A stretch of DNA of 64,000 nt from assembly GCF_000313915.1 (NCBI RefSeq), contig NZ_AMYT01000017.1, positions 1-64,000 on the forward strand, read 5' to 3'. Positions 35,940 to 46,000 of the stretch are shown piece by piece (within the stretch, counting starts at the first letter, position 1; each line of letters begins with the position of its first letter). The notes beneath the pieces were generated by a model that saw only the letters and a list, made by a program, of their open reading frames with translations, made no database searches and was not told the DNA's origin. Source of the stretch: Catellicoccus marimammalium M35/04/3 (lineage in GTDB: Bacteria; Bacillota; Bacilli; Lactobacillales; Catellicoccaceae). The position numbers and the translations under genes were made by a program.

Positions 35940-35974
35940 ATTTTATTTATGGATTCATCATTAATCCATAAAAA
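35940..35974 (-). terminator. Possible terminator of glf
   Basis: TTTATGGATT pairs with AATCCATAAA (35946-35972). The T-tail on the minus strand is weak, so this is only a likely 3' hairpin. Confidence 0.45.
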
Positions 35975-36002
35975 GATAAAAATGCATCTTAAAATTTATG
36001 AA

Positions 36003-37121
36003 TTATTTAAGTTCATTCTCGACGGTTTTAAGAGCTTGTTCCACAATTTTATCCATATCATAGTAACGATAAGTGCCTAAGCGTCCGCCAAAAATAATAT
36101 TAGGAAATTCTGCTGCTTTTTGAGCATAACGCTGATATAAAGCATTATTTTCATCATTATTTACTGGATAATATGGTTCGATTCCAGGTTCCCAATCTGC
36201 AGGATATTCTTTAGTAATCATTGTACCAGAAATTGATTCTGGTTGATTGGTTTGGAAATGTTTATGTTCAATAATTCTTGTATAAGCTGGTGTAACATCT
36301 GTATAGTTAACAACAGCGTTTCCTTGATAGTTATCAATGTTATTTAAATACTCATGTTCGAAACGTAAAGAACGATAAGCCAAGGTTCCATATTCATAAT
36401 TAAAGAATTGATCAATCATTCCTGTAAAAATTAATTTTTCTCCTTGATTTAGCCAATGTTCGCGGTTTTCAAAGAAATCAATTCCTAATTCTACAGAGAT
36501 ATTTGGATGATTTAACATATTTTCTACAATAGCGGTATAGCCATTTGTAGGAATTCCTTGATAAATATCGTTGAAATAATTGTTATTATATGTATAACGA
36601 ACTGGCAAACGTTTAATGATAAAACTTGGAAGTTTAGTTGCTTTTTCCCCCCATTGTTTTTCTGTATATCCTTTGATCAACTTCTGATAAATATCTGTTC
36701 CGACAAGAGAAATCGCTTGCTCTTCTAAATTTTGTGGTTCTTTATCCCCTAAAGCTTCTTTCTTTTGTTGTTCAATTTTTTCTTGAGCTTCTTGTGGTGT
36801 TACCACTCCCCATAATTTGTTAAAAGTATTCATATTGAAAGGTAAGTTATAAATTTCGCCACGGAAATTTGCAATCGGTGAATTGATAAAAGGATGGAAC
36901 GTTGTAAATTGATTGATATAGCGCCATACTTGTTCATTACTTGTATGGAAAATATGAGCACCATATTCATGAACATGAATTCCCTCTACTTCTTTTGTAT
37001 AAATATTTCCTGCAATATGATTGCGTTTTTCAATTACTTTAATTTTTTTCCCTTGCAGCGCTAGTTCATGGGCACAAATAGCACCGAACAACCCTGCTCC
37101 GACAATGACGTAATCGTACAT
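36003..37121 (-). CDS. glf: UDP-galactopyranose mutase
   Basis: Interconverts UDP-galactopyranose and UDP-galactofuranose for cell-surface polysaccharides. 372 residues from ATG 37121, with AAAGGAG at 6 nt. The FAD-binding motif VIVGAGLFGA is at 5-14, EKRNHIAGNIY (about 38-48) and HEYGAHIFHTS follow, and the C-terminal FAD segment FGGRLGTYRYYDMDK is near 340-354. The open frame extends 11 residues upstream through the apt terminator, which I reject. No glycosyltransferase or Galf polymer cluster is adjacent; the cpsC/cpsD pair lies 3 kb away. Confidence 0.95.
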   Translation of the reverse strand: MYDYVIVGAGLFGAICAHELALQGKKIKVIEKRNHIAGNIYTKEVEGIHVHEYGAHIFHTSNEQVWRYINQFTTFHPFINSPIANFRGEIYNLPFNMNTFNKLWGVVTPQEAQEKIEQQKKEALGDKEPQNLEEQAISLVGTDIYQKLIKGYTEKQWGEKATKLPSFIIKRLPVRYTYNNNYFNDIYQGIPTNGYTAIVENMLNHPNISVELGIDFFENREHWLNQGEKLIFTGMIDQFFNYEYGTLAYRSLRFEHEYLNNIDNYQGNAVVNYTDVTPAYTRIIEHKHFQTNQPESISGTMITKEYPADWEPGIEPYYPVNNDENNALYQRYAQKAAEFPNIIFGGRLGTYRYYDMDKIVEQALKTVENELK

Positions 37122-37142
37122 TTGTTTCTCCTTTCTTTTAAA

Positions 37143-37177
37143 AAGAAAAAGCATGAGAAATCGGTCTCATGCTTTTA
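37143..37177 (-). terminator. Terminator of recJ-apt
   Basis: AAAAGCATGAGA (37147-37158) pairs with TCTCATGCTTTT (37165-37176), with T's on the minus strand. Confidence 0.85.
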
Positions 37178-37184
37178 AGGTTTA

Positions 37185-37697
37185 TTAATATTCCATTAAT
37201 ACTTTAATGTCATAATCTTTGATGTTGTCACGACCGTGTAAGTCTGTTAATTCAATTAAAAAGGCACATCCAACAACAATTCCGCCTAATTCTTCTACTA
37301 ATTTAATCGTTGCAGCAATCGTACCGCCAGTAGCTAATAAGTCATCTGTAATTAATACACGTTGACCTGGTTTGATGGCATCTTTGTGAATTGTTAATGT
37401 ATCCATTCCATATTCTTTTTCGTAGCTTACTTCGATTGTTTCACGAGGTAATTTTCCTGGTTTGCGGACTGGAGCAAATCCAATGCTCATTTCATAAGCG
37501 ACAGGACATCCAACGATAAATCCACGTGCTTCTGGTCCTACTACCATATCTACTTCTTTTTCTTTTGCATATTCTACAATGGCTTGTGTCGCAGCACGAT
37601 AGGCCTCACCATCTGCCATTAACGGTGAAATATCACGGAAAACAATTCCTTCTTTTGGGTAGTTTTCAATGCTTGCGATATAATTTTTTAAATCCAT
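37185..37697 (-). CDS. apt: Adenine phosphoribosyltransferase
   Basis: Makes AMP from adenine and PRPP (purine salvage). 170 residues. The PRPP motif [16 protein letters not shown] lies at about 119-134; the N-terminal [14 protein letters not shown] and [12 protein letters not shown] are conserved. The gene starts 1 bp after the recJ stop region, so recJ-apt form one unit, a conserved Firmicute neighbourhood usually followed by relA. Here relA is missing and a terminator and glf follow. Confidence 0.96.
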   Translation of the reverse strand: MDLKNYIASIENYPKEGIVFRDISPLMADGEAYRAATQAIVEYAKEKEVDMVVGPEARGFIVGCPVAYEMSIGFAPVRKPGKLPRETIEVSYEKEYGMDTLTIHKDAIKPGQRVLITDDLLATGGTIAATIKLVEELGGIVVGCAFLIELTDLHGRDNIKDYDIKVLMEY

Positions 37698-37698
37698 T

Positions 37699-40020
37699 TT
37701 ATTTTTCTTCCTCCTGTTGTTGAAACCAATGAAATAAGCTATCTATTGTTTCGTATAATAAGAAAGCTTCACTTTGAATTAAGGTTTCACGTTCTTGATA
37801 AATCGTACTACTATCTAATGGTCGTTTTGTTGGATTTGGTACTGGATTTAAGATTCCATTTTGAATGCGAACAAAATCCAAGTCCCTAAATAAATTTATC
37901 ATAAATATCAAGTTTTGCATAGGGATTTTTAGCATCTGACTCAATTGTTTTAATTGATGATGGACATCCAAATCTTTTTGTTTTTTCAAATATTGGAAAA
38001 CATAAGTGAATTGTTCTCGACTTGGCATTCCATTAAGATATGCTTCTTCAAAGTCATGAGCGACTAAAACGTACTCTTGATCTTTATGTTTATGAATTAC
38101 TTGAGCAAGCTCTTCTAAATGAGTAGGAAGATCTAATAGAATCACTTGAGTAACATCGTCTTCTTGTGTTAAATAAGTGGTCACATCTAGTAAAGTCGCT
38201 TCTGGATAATACATTTGTAAGCGACGTTTATGCAACGGATTGAAATATAGATAAAGAGCATCGGATTGTACATAATCTTCAGATAAAAAGCGTTGTCCAC
38301 GAGCATCAAACAATTGTAAAGTAGGAATCTCATAATCTTTCAAACGTAATTGTAACGTTTGCTTTCCTTGCCATTCATTACAGTCCAATTCTCCAATGAC
38401 ATTCACTTTAGTACTACTTAATAGATCTCTTTGGGAGCCACGATAAGAAAAATAAATAAACGGTAATTTACTTATTTTTTCTTCTTCTTTTTGGACAATT
38501 AGCCCTTTCATATGTGCTTGATTTTTACCAAAAGTTTTAGGATTTTCGATAGAGACTCCTTGTAATTCTAAACAAGGGATAGGATTTCCTTTCCCAAAAG
38601 GAGCAAGGATTTGTAACTCATCAAAAAAGTCCATTGTGCAATCTTCTACGGATAAAATAAGGTCGATTTCTTGCTCTTTTTTTCCTTTTTCAAAAGCTTC
38701 TACTTCTGGTAGTTGGTTGATTTTTTGACGAAAGGCTTCCAAATTTTCAGTGGTAATTGTTAAACCTGCCGCGGCAGGATGTCCACCAAAAGTCACTAAA
38801 AGGTCAGAACATTGTTCTAGTAAAGAAACAATGGATAAAGATTCCACGCTACGAGCAGAGCCTTTTGCTTCTCCACTTAATGGATCTAAATGTAAAGCTA
38901 AACAAGGACAGCCTGTTTGATCCATAATCTTTCCTGCCACAATTCCTAAAATACCTTCCGGCCATTCTGTGCTTGTAACGATTTGAATTTTATCTTCGGT
39001 TAACTGTTCTTTCGCTTCTTCTACTGCTTTTTCTACGTATTCTTTACGCTCTGTATTCAATGCATTAATTTCTTTAGCATATTGTTGTGCTACTTCATCG
39101 TCAAAAGTTGTCAACATTTCAACAGCAATATTTGCATCTCCTAATCGTCCTGGTGCATTCAATCGAGGAGCGATTTGGAAAGAAACTTGCTCAGAGGTAA
39201 TCGTTTCTAGAGAAAGATTAGCAAAATGCGCTAATTGTTGTAATCCCATTCGTTCAGAATGACGCATCGCGTCCAATCCTAAAGCCACTAGTGTGCGATT
39301 TTCTCCAGTTAATGGCATCAAATCAGCAATCGTTCCTAAAGCCACCATATCTAGCACTTCAGTTGGGATACCATCTACTAAAGCACAAGCAAGTTTAAAG
39401 GCTACCCCTACCCCTGCTAAATGCTTCTCTGGATAGTCTGTTCCAGGTAGAAGTGGATGAATAATAGCATAGGCTTCAGGAAGCTCTTCTTTTAATTGAT
39501 GGTGATCAGTAACAATAACATCGACCCCTTGTTCTTTCGCATAAGCCAAAGCTTCAAATCCTGTAATCCCATTATCTACAGTAATAATTAAATCAATTCC
39601 TGATTGAATATAATATTTATAAACAGATAAATTTGGTCCATATCCATCGGTTGTTCGATCTGGTAGGAAATATTCTACTTCTGCTCCCATCGCGTCTAAG
39701 ACATCTTTTAAAACGACAGTACTAGAAATCCCATCACAGTCATAATCTCCATAGATTAAAATTCGCTGATTATTTTCAATCGCAAAAAGAATACGAGCGA
39801 CTGCTTTTGCCATATCTGGGAATAAAAAAGGATCATGTAAATCTTCTATTCTTGGATGAATCCATGCTTCATAATCGGCTTTTGTCTGAATGCCACGACG
39901 CCATAATAATTCGGCTAAGGGACCTGCAATGGATAAATCAGAAGCAAAAATAGAAATTTGTTCTTTTTCTTCGTTCGTTAATTCCTTTGGTTGTTTCCAT
40001 TGGTACATGGATGATTGCAA
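37699..40020 (-). CDS. recJ: Single-stranded-DNA-specific exonuclease RecJ
   Basis: A 5'-3' ssDNA exonuclease in recombination and repair. 773 residues. The DHH motifs include [13 protein letters not shown] (about 88-100), [19 protein letters not shown] (about 170-180) and the DHHA1 glycine motif [14 protein letters not shown] Gram-positive C-terminal extension (about 560-773) is present. The strongest ribosome site, GAGGGGG, is 7 nt from a TTG at 40020, which I take as the start; ATG 40008 gives a four-residue-shorter protein. Confidence 0.95.
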   Translation of the reverse strand: MQSSMYQWKQPKELTNEEKEQISIFASDLSIAGPLAELLWRRGIQTKADYEAWIHPRIEDLHDPFLFPDMAKAVARILFAIENNQRILIYGDYDCDGISSTVVLKDVLDAMGAEVEYFLPDRTTDGYGPNLSVYKYYIQSGIDLIITVDNGITGFEALAYAKEQGVDVIVTDHHQLKEELPEAYAIIHPLLPGTDYPEKHLAGVGVAFKLACALVDGIPTEVLDMVALGTIADLMPLTGENRTLVALGLDAMRHSERMGLQQLAHFANLSLETITSEQVSFQIAPRLNAPGRLGDANIAVEMLTTFDDEVAQQYAKEINALNTERKEYVEKAVEEAKEQLTEDKIQIVTSTEWPEGILGIVAGKIMDQTGCPCLALHLDPLSGEAKGSARSVESLSIVSLLEQCSDLLVTFGGHPAAAGLTITTENLEAFRQKINQLPEVEAFEKGKKEQEIDLILSVEDCTMDFFDELQILAPFGKGNPIPCLELQGVSIENPKTFGKNQAHMKGLIVQKEEEKISKLPFIYFSYRGSQRDLLSSTKVNVIGELDCNEWQGKQTLQLRLKDYEIPTLQLFDARGQRFLSEDYVQSDALYLYFNPLHKRRLQMYYPEATLLDVTTYLTQEDDVTQVILLDLPTHLEELAQVIHKHKDQEYVLVAHDFEEAYLNGMPSREQFTYVFQYLKKQKDLDVHHQLKQLSQMLKIPMQNLIFMINLFRDLDFVRIQNGILNPVPNPTKRPLDSSTIYQERETLIQSEAFLLYETIDSLFHWFQQQEEEK

Positions 40021-40067
40021 AATAAAGCCCCCTCTCTAAGTCTTTCACAATTATTTATTCTAACATA

Positions 40068-40106
40068 AAAGAAAGAAGTTTACCCTAAAAAGTAAACTTC
40101 TTTTCT
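40068..40106 (-). terminator. Terminator of the rqcH-aro-cps operon
   Basis: AAAGAAGTTTAC (40072-40083) pairs with GTAAACTTCTTT (40092-40103), with a T-rich tail. It is the first clear terminator on the minus strand after rqcH starts at 48512. Confidence 0.82.
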
Positions 40107-40176
40107 TTTTCTTCTATTTCTTTGTTCATCTTACAGATATTTATCTCATTTTAGAAATATATTTTTCGTTCTATCA

Positions 40177-40791
40177 TTAAGACTTAAATTCATTTTCGAC
40201 GATTGCAATAGGAATATCACAACGTTTTAATTTTTTAAAGGCTCTCTGTACCTCTTTTTGTTCTGAATATTTTTTTCGTGCAATAAATAGAGTTAATTCA
40301 CTTTCTTGGATAAATTCTAAAGAAAGATCAGAAACATCTAGTGCACTCGTATCGATAATAATTCGGCGATAATATTTTTTCGCTTCTTCTAACAACTGTT
40401 CCAAATTTTGACGATAATTTTGTGCTTTCGCTAAATGAGGACCACTTGTTAATAAATCAAGTGTGCGAATGTATCCTGAAGGTAAAGTAAAACGCTGTAA
40501 TAGCGGAGATTCTTCTTCTAGATAAGTGGATACTCCTTTATAATTTTGTAAATCAAAAATTGTATCTTGCATTGGAGAAGTTAAATTGGCATCAATTAAT
40601 AAGGTTTGGAACCCTTCCTTAGCATAAGTAAAAGCTAAATTTGCCGCAATCGTTGATTTCCCTTCTCCTTTTTGACTAGAAGTCACCGCAATAATTTGTT
40701 TATGTTCAAAATTCAAATCAATATTTTCTGCTAATTGTCGAAAAGACGCCACTTCAGTTTCGTTATTTACTAATGGGGGAATTGTACTCAT
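40177..40791 (-). CDS. cpsD: CpsD/CapB-type bacterial tyrosine kinase, C-terminal Tyr cluster absent
   Basis: 204 residues. BY-kinase motifs are Walker A SSQKGEGKST (38-47), Walker A' LLIDANL (about 63-69) and Walker B IIIDTSAL (about 143-150). Such kinases autophosphorylate a C-terminal Tyr cluster to set polysaccharide chain length with CpsC. Here the protein ends IAIVENEFKS with no Tyr cluster, and the usual DADLR-type Walker A' has Asn and lacks Arg. It may be a shortened or signalling-deficient variant. Its ATG overlaps the cpsC stop by four bases. Confidence 0.85.
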   Translation of the reverse strand: MSTIPPLVNNETEVASFRQLAENIDLNFEHKQIIAVTSSQKGEGKSTIAANLAFTYAKEGFQTLLIDANLTSPMQDTIFDLQNYKGVSTYLEEESPLLQRFTLPSGYIRTLDLLTSGPHLAKAQNYRQNLEQLLEEAKKYYRRIIIDTSALDVSDLSLEFIQESELTLFIARKKYSEQKEVQRAFKKLKRCDIPIAIVENEFKS

Positions 40792-41582
40792 CTTTTTCTT
40801 TTGCGTCGAGAACGAGTCAATGTTTCTAGATGTTGTGTTTCTCCTAATAAACGCTCATCTACCATAGCATTATGTTCTTCTACTTGACGCTCTCCTTCCT
40901 TTTGATACATTGGTTTTTGGGTAACTTCCGTTAAGGTAGGAATAGAACCAATCACTGGAGCAGATAAAGTTTGTAAATAGCGATGTTGGACATATTTCTT
41001 TTTCCGTTGTCCTAATCGGAGTAATAAGCCAATCATTGCACCAAGGATAACCCCAATGATTGCTCCTATTCCTAATTGTAAAGGTACATTAGGCTGAATT
41101 GGTTTTGGTGAAAACGTAGGGTCTTTTACCCAATGTAATCCTTGAATTTTTAATTTTTGTGGCAAAACTTCCATCCATGTTTTTCCCATTGCTTGAAGTT
41201 CATCTTGTGCCCATAGTGGGTTCGATGACTGAGCGCGGAAAGATAATTCTTTTCCATTATCTTCTAAAGAAACATGAATCTCTTTTTGTAAGGTAGAAAT
41301 ACTTGGTTGGAAGTCTTTTGACATTTGTTTTTTTGTCATAGCCAAGATTTCTTTATTTTTGGCAATCGCTTGAAAATTATCTTCTAACGATTGCTGCATT
41401 TTCTTATCTTGAGCGACACTTTCTTCTTGGTCTTTAGAAAGCTCAATACGCATGGTAGCTGTGGATTGATATTCTTTAGGACAAATCCAATAGGTATAAA
41501 TCCCAGAAATTCCCACGCCAATGATTCCTAAAAATAAAATCCAAAAGAGAAATTGTCCTTTCTTCTTTTGTTGCTTTTGCAC
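40788..41582 (-). CDS. cpsC: CpsC/Wzz-type chain-length determinant and kinase activator
   Basis: 264 residues. Membrane helix 1 (about 11-31), an extracellular Wzz-like domain with YQSTATMRIEL after it, a Pro-rich segment (PTFSPKPIQPNVP, about 155-167) and helix 2 (about 172-190) precede a cytoplasmic tail of about 70 residues that normally activates CpsD. The tail is longer than usual and very basic at its end (TRSRRKRKR). It starts 34 bp after aroA without a hairpin between. No cpsA, cpsB or glycosyltransferases follow. Confidence 0.82.
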   Translation of the reverse strand: MQKQQKKKGQFLFWILFLGIIGVGISGIYTYWICPKEYQSTATMRIELSKDQEESVAQDKKMQQSLEDNFQAIAKNKEILAMTKKQMSKDFQPSISTLQKEIHVSLEDNGKELSFRAQSSNPLWAQDELQAMGKTWMEVLPQKLKIQGLHWVKDPTFSPKPIQPNVPLQLGIGAIIGVILGAMIGLLLRLGQRKKKYVQHRYLQTLSAPVIGSIPTLTEVTQKPMYQKEGERQVEEHNAMVDERLLGETQHLETLTRSRRKRKR

Positions 41583-41616
41583 TATTCTTCTCCTTCGTTC
41601 GGTTTATTTTTATTTA

Positions 41617-42909
41617 TCATATCATAAACTCTTCATACAAAACAGATTGTAAATTGTTCATAAAAGATGGATAAGAAATCTCCATTGCTTGTTCATCTGT
41701 TAAAAAGACAGGTTCTGGAATCAACAAAGCAGCAATCATCAGCATCATCGCGATTCGATGATCTTGGTGGCTTTCTACCTTGCCTCCATGTAATAAAGAA
41801 TCTCCTGCAATTTCCCATCCATCTTCTTTAACTACAATCTCTGCTCCTAGTTTTTTCAATTCTGTAGCGGTAGATAAAATACGATTGGATTCTTTTACTT
41901 TCAATTCTTCTGCGTTACGAACTATCGTCTTTCCTTCTGCTTGTGTTGCTACTAAGGCAAGTAATGGTAGTTCATCGATTAATTGGGGAATTTCTTTTCC
42001 CTCTACAATCGTTCCTTTTAGGTTTGGACTATATTGGCAATGCAGTTGATATAATCCATTTTCTTGTGGAATCCACTCCAAATGAGCACCCATTCTTAGT
42101 AGAACCTCAACCAAACCATTTCTTGTTTTGTTTTTTGTTAGATCCATTAAGTACAAGTCACTTTTGGGGGTTAAAATTGCTCCTACGATAAAAAATGCCG
42201 CAGAAGAAATATCGGCCGGTACAAATAGTTCTGTCCCCTCTAACTCTTGATTTCCTACAAGTTGAATTTCTGTATGTTCTTCTTTTTCTTGAACTTCAAC
42301 CCTACCTCCAAAGAAAGGTAACATTTCTTCTGTGTGATTTCTAGTAGGAATTGTTTCTATCACTGTTGTGTCTCCTTTTGCGGATAATCCTGCCAGTAAA
42401 ATTGCAGATTTTACTTGCGCACTAGCAACAGGTAATGAATACGTCATTCCTTGTAACTCCATACTAGAAAAAGCAAAAGGTAACTTCATATTTTGAGTGG
42501 TAAAATGAACGCCCATTTTTTCTAAAGGATCAATAATCCGTTTCATAGGGCGTTGTTGTAATGACTCATCTCCTGTGAAATGATACGTTTTTGTAGTGTT
42601 AGCAAAAAGACCGGATAAAAGACGAGCAGAAGTTCCTGAATTTCCTAAATCAAAAAAGAGCTCTTCTTCTTTCCATTGACGATTGCATCCTTCTACTATG
42701 ATTCTACCGTTGTCTTCAGTGATCATTGCCCCTGCTTTTTGTAAAGCCTCTTTTGTAGAAGTGATATCTTTTGCTTGTAATAAGTGATGAATCTCTGTTT
42801 TACCTTTACTATATGCACCAAGCATCAAAGCGCGATGAGAGATTGATTTGTCACTAGCTACTCGTAGTTTTCCCTTTAAATAGGGGTGAGAAAAACGAAG
42901 ATTCATCAT
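41617..42909 (-). CDS. aroA: 3-phosphoshikimate 1-carboxyvinyltransferase (EPSP synthase)
   Basis: Sixth step of the shikimate pathway. 430 residues. The start KLRVASDKSISHRALMLGA (about 14-32) binds shikimate-3-P and PEP; LGNSGTSARLL (about 92-102), SAQVKSAILLAGL and the later KVKESNRI and HQDHRIAM are diagnostic. The sequence keeps Gly-Asn-Ser-Gly-Thr, unlike some class II enzymes. Its ATG overlaps the aroC TGA. Confidence 0.96.
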   Translation of the reverse strand: MMNLRFSHPYLKGKLRVASDKSISHRALMLGAYSKGKTEIHHLLQAKDITSTKEALQKAGAMITEDNGRIIVEGCNRQWKEEELFFDLGNSGTSARLLSGLFANTTKTYHFTGDESLQQRPMKRIIDPLEKMGVHFTTQNMKLPFAFSSMELQGMTYSLPVASAQVKSAILLAGLSAKGDTTVIETIPTRNHTEEMLPFFGGRVEVQEKEEHTEIQLVGNQELEGTELFVPADISSAAFFIVGAILTPKSDLYLMDLTKNKTRNGLVEVLLRMGAHLEWIPQENGLYQLHCQYSPNLKGTIVEGKEIPQLIDELPLLALVATQAEGKTIVRNAEELKVKESNRILSTATELKKLGAEIVVKEDGWEIAGDSLLHGGKVESHQDHRIAMMLMIAALLIPEPVFLTDEQAMEISYPSFMNNLQSVLYEEFMI

Positions 42910-44042
42910 AAGTCTTGTCCTCTTTTTCTTTGTTTTTCAACCGCTTCTTTTAATTGTTCTACTGTGTCACTTGTAAATTGTTCGCAAAGAATTTCGACTA
43001 AAGTTGTCGCTACGACCGCTTCTACTACGTAACTAGCACTTGGTACAGCGCAATGATCGCTACGTTCGACACTAGCTTGATAAATTTCTTTTGTTCGTAC
43101 ATCTACGGTTTGTAGTGGATGATATTGTGTAGGGATAGGTTTCATATACGCTTGTAAGCGAATTGGCATTCCAGTAGACATACCCCCTTCAATTCCTCCA
43201 AGATGATTAGAAAGACGATAATAGCCTTCCTCTTCTTTCCAAGCGATTTCATCCATCACGTCTTTTCCAAAAGATTGAATTAAGGAAATACCATCTCCAA
43301 AAGTAACACCTTTCATCGCGTTAATACTCATCACCGCATAACTTAGACGAGCATCTAATTTTCGATTCCACTGCGTATAGTCGCCAACTCCTGCAGGCAT
43401 TCCTTTAACAATAACTTCTATGCCTCCACCTAATGTAGTTCCTTCTTCTTTGGCTTTTTGAATCCAGTTTTTCATTTCCTCGGCTACTGCTTCATGGACA
43501 ACACGTAAGTCATTATGAGTGGTAAATTCATCTTCGACTACAAGATCTTTTACTGGGCCAATTTGAAAAACGCGTCCTTGCAAAGTAATGCCCAATACTT
43601 CTAGTAATTGAGTACATAAGGCTCCAATAGCAACTCGCATTGCTGTTTCGCGAGCAGAAGAACGTTCTAACACATTGCGCATATCTTCTTGTCCATATTT
43701 AATCCCACCAACTAAATCTGCATGTCCTGGTCTTGGTGTATAGACTCCACGTTTTGTTTCATAAGGTTCTAAAGCAGACATTTCTTTTTGCCAATTTTTA
43801 AAATCTCGATTTTCAATTTGAAAAGTAATTGGGCTTCCCATTGTTTTTTGGTGACGAATCCCAGATAAAATTTGAACTTTGTCTTGTTCGATTTTCATTC
43901 TTCCACCACGGCCATATCCTTTTTGGCGCTGGGCTAACGCTTGATTGATCTTTTCAATATCTACCGTTAATCCTGCTGGAAAGTGATCAATGATTCCTGT
44001 AAGGCAAGGTCCATGAGATTCACCTGCAGTAATAAAATTCAT
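42906..44042 (-). CDS. aroC: Chorismate synthase
   Basis: Makes chorismate from EPSP, using reduced FMN. 378 residues. The signatures GESHGPCLTGIIDHFPAG (about 7-24), the Gly/Arg-rich RQKGYGRGGRM (about 39-49), RPGHADLVGGIKYG and RSSARETAMRVA are intact. It starts 10 bp after aroB ends. The central position in aroE-aroF-aroB-aroC-aroA matches the enterococcal order. Confidence 0.97.
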   Translation of the reverse strand: MNFITAGESHGPCLTGIIDHFPAGLTVDIEKINQALAQRQKGYGRGGRMKIEQDKVQILSGIRHQKTMGSPITFQIENRDFKNWQKEMSALEPYETKRGVYTPRPGHADLVGGIKYGQEDMRNVLERSSARETAMRVAIGALCTQLLEVLGITLQGRVFQIGPVKDLVVEDEFTTHNDLRVVHEAVAEEMKNWIQKAKEEGTTLGGGIEVIVKGMPAGVGDYTQWNRKLDARLSYAVMSINAMKGVTFGDGISLIQSFGKDVMDEIAWKEEEGYYRLSNHLGGIEGGMSTGMPIRLQAYMKPIPTQYHPLQTVDVRTKEIYQASVERSDHCAVPSASYVVEAVVATTLVEILCEQFTSDTVEQLKEAVEKQRKRGQDL

Positions 44043-44052
44043 AATTTCTCCT

Positions 44053-45117
44053 CTATTCTAAGATTTCCCATAATTCTTCATAAGAAATCGTTTTAAAAAA
44101 GCTTTGACCAATTTCGTTCACTAAAACAAGTGTGATTTCATCTTTCATTCCTTTTTTATCACGAACGATGTATTCAAAAATTTCATCCATACCGACTTCA
44201 TCATATTCGGTTGGTAAGTGGAATTTTTCTAATAATTGAATTAATTCTTCAATCATGGTTTCGTTTTCAATCCATTGTTCTTTATACGCAAGCTGTAGAA
44301 TAGCAACCATACCGATGGCTACAGCTGCCCCATGGCGAAGTCCTTTATAATCGTCAATGGCTTCTAATGCATGAGCAATTGTATGGCCAAAGTTCAATTT
44401 GCGACGTAAACCATAATCATAAGGATCTTGTCTTACAATATCTGCTTTTTGTTGGCAAGCTCGAGTGATGATATAAGGTAATTGAGCAAAGAATGCTTCT
44501 TTTTCCAATGGTAAAGTTTGTAAATGTTCCCAAAGTTCTTTATCGCCAATCATTGCCATTTTAATGACTTCCGCTAATCCTTCTGCTAAATAAGGCCATT
44601 CTAAGGTTTGTAGCATAATTGGATCAATAAAGACCGCATCTGGTTGATAAAACGCTCCTACTAAGTTTTTGCCAAAAGGTAAATTAACCGCAGTTTTTCC
44701 TCCAATACTGCTATCGACTTGAGCTAATAAAGTTGTTGGAATTTGTAAAAAAGGAATTCCACGCATATAAGTAGCTGCGACAAATCCAGTTAAATCACCG
44801 ACAACTCCTCCTCCTAAAGCGATAATGCCATCTCCACGATTGAATCCTTGTTCAGCTAATCCTTCATATAATTGTTCCGCGATTTCTAGACTTTTGTTTC
44901 GTTCCCCTTCAGGAAATGAAAACAAGAATACTTCAAACCCTTCTTTTTGTAATTGTTCTTGTAATTCATCATAATACAGCGCTTGAACCGTATAATCGGT
45001 GACTACCATTACTTTTCTTGGTGTCCAATAGTGACGAATTTCTTTTCCAATTGTTTGAAAAAGATGATTTTCAATTTTTACTTGATAATTCGGTTGGGTG
45101 TTTACTTCTACTTCCAT
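44053..45117 (-). CDS. aroB: 3-dehydroquinate synthase
   Basis: Second shikimate step (NAD, Zn). 354 residues from ATG 45117. EGERNKSLE (about 70), GDGIIALGGGVVGDLTGFVA and RRKLNFGHTIAHALEA (Zn His) are conserved. The open frame goes 17 residues further into aroF, but AAGGA lies 8 nt before ATG 45117, which starts 1 nt after the aroF stop. Confidence 0.96.
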   Translation of the reverse strand: MEVEVNTQPNYQVKIENHLFQTIGKEIRHYWTPRKVMVVTDYTVQALYYDELQEQLQKEGFEVFLFSFPEGERNKSLEIAEQLYEGLAEQGFNRGDGIIALGGGVVGDLTGFVAATYMRGIPFLQIPTTLLAQVDSSIGGKTAVNLPFGKNLVGAFYQPDAVFIDPIMLQTLEWPYLAEGLAEVIKMAMIGDKELWEHLQTLPLEKEAFFAQLPYIITRACQQKADIVRQDPYDYGLRRKLNFGHTIAHALEAIDDYKGLRHGAAVAIGMVAILQLAYKEQWIENETMIEELIQLLEKFHLPTEYDEVGMDEIFEYIVRDKKGMKDEITLVLVNEIGQSFFKTISYEELWEILE

Positions 45118-45118
45118 T

Positions 45119-45967
45119 TTAGGAATCCTTTCTATCATAAATCGATTGAACAACGGGGAGTAAGGCATCTACCTTTTGAGAAAGTGAAGCCCATTGTTTT
45201 AAAGATAAAGATTGTTCTCCATCACTCAATGCTTCTTCTGGGTGTGGATGAATCTCAATAATAAATCCATCTGCTCCTGCGGCAACCCCAGCTAACGTTA
45301 AAGGTTCTACATATTCTTTTTTCCCTGCAGCATGACTTGGGTCGACTAAAATAGGATAGTGACTCAAGCGATGAATCACAGGAACCGCACTGACATCAAA
45401 GGTATTTCTTGTTTTTGTTTCAAACGTACGAATTCCACGTTCGACAAGAATAATTTGTCGATTTCCTTCGTTTGCGATATATTCTGCGGCACTTAGCCAT
45501 TCATCAATGGTGGCACTTAATCCACGTTTTAAAAGCACTGGCTTGTCTTCTTTTCCAATGGCTTCTAATAAACGATAATTTTGCATGTTTCTTGCCCCAA
45601 TTTGAAAAATATCGGTATATTCTCGAACCATCGCGATGTGTCCTTCATCCATCACTTCAGTTACGACTTTTAATCCATATTGATCTGCGGCTTTACGCAA
45701 TAATTGTAGCCCCTCTAATCCCAATCCTTGGAAAGAATAAGGATTTGTTCTTGGTTTAAAGGCTCCTCCACGTAGTACTTGTCCCCCTGCTTCTTTTACT
45801 GCTTTTGCGGTTTGTAAAATTTGCTCTTCACTTTCCACAGAGCAAGGGCCTGCCATTTTTACAAAATGACCGCCACCGATTTTACAATCCCCAAGATCGA
45901 TGATGGTATCTTCTTTTTGATATTCTCTACTTCCCAAATAATAGGGATGATTTCTTTTATTTTCCAT
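45119..45967 (-). CDS. aroF: 3-deoxy-7-phosphoheptulonate synthase (DAHP synthase)
   Basis: First shikimate step: PEP plus erythrose-4-P. 282 residues, the type Ibeta form. [13 protein letters not shown] (about 37-49), [17 protein letters not shown], the metal Cys in AGPCS and DPSHAAGK (about 218) are typical. It has neither a chorismate mutase domain nor an ACT/ferredoxin-like regulatory domain, so feedback control by aromatic amino acids is not evident. It lies 33 bp after aroE. Confidence 0.95.
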   Translation of the reverse strand: MENKRNHPYYLGSREYQKEDTIIDLGDCKIGGGHFVKMAGPCSVESEEQILQTAKAVKEAGGQVLRGGAFKPRTNPYSFQGLGLEGLQLLRKAADQYGLKVVTEVMDEGHIAMVREYTDIFQIGARNMQNYRLLEAIGKEDKPVLLKRGLSATIDEWLSAAEYIANEGNRQIILVERGIRTFETKTRNTFDVSAVPVIHRLSHYPILVDPSHAAGKKEYVEPLTLAGVAAGADGFIIEIHPHPEEALSDGEQSLSLKQWASLSQKVDALLPVVQSIYDRKDS

Positions 45968-46000
45968 TTTTTCCTTTATTCCTTTTCTATTGATCTTTCT

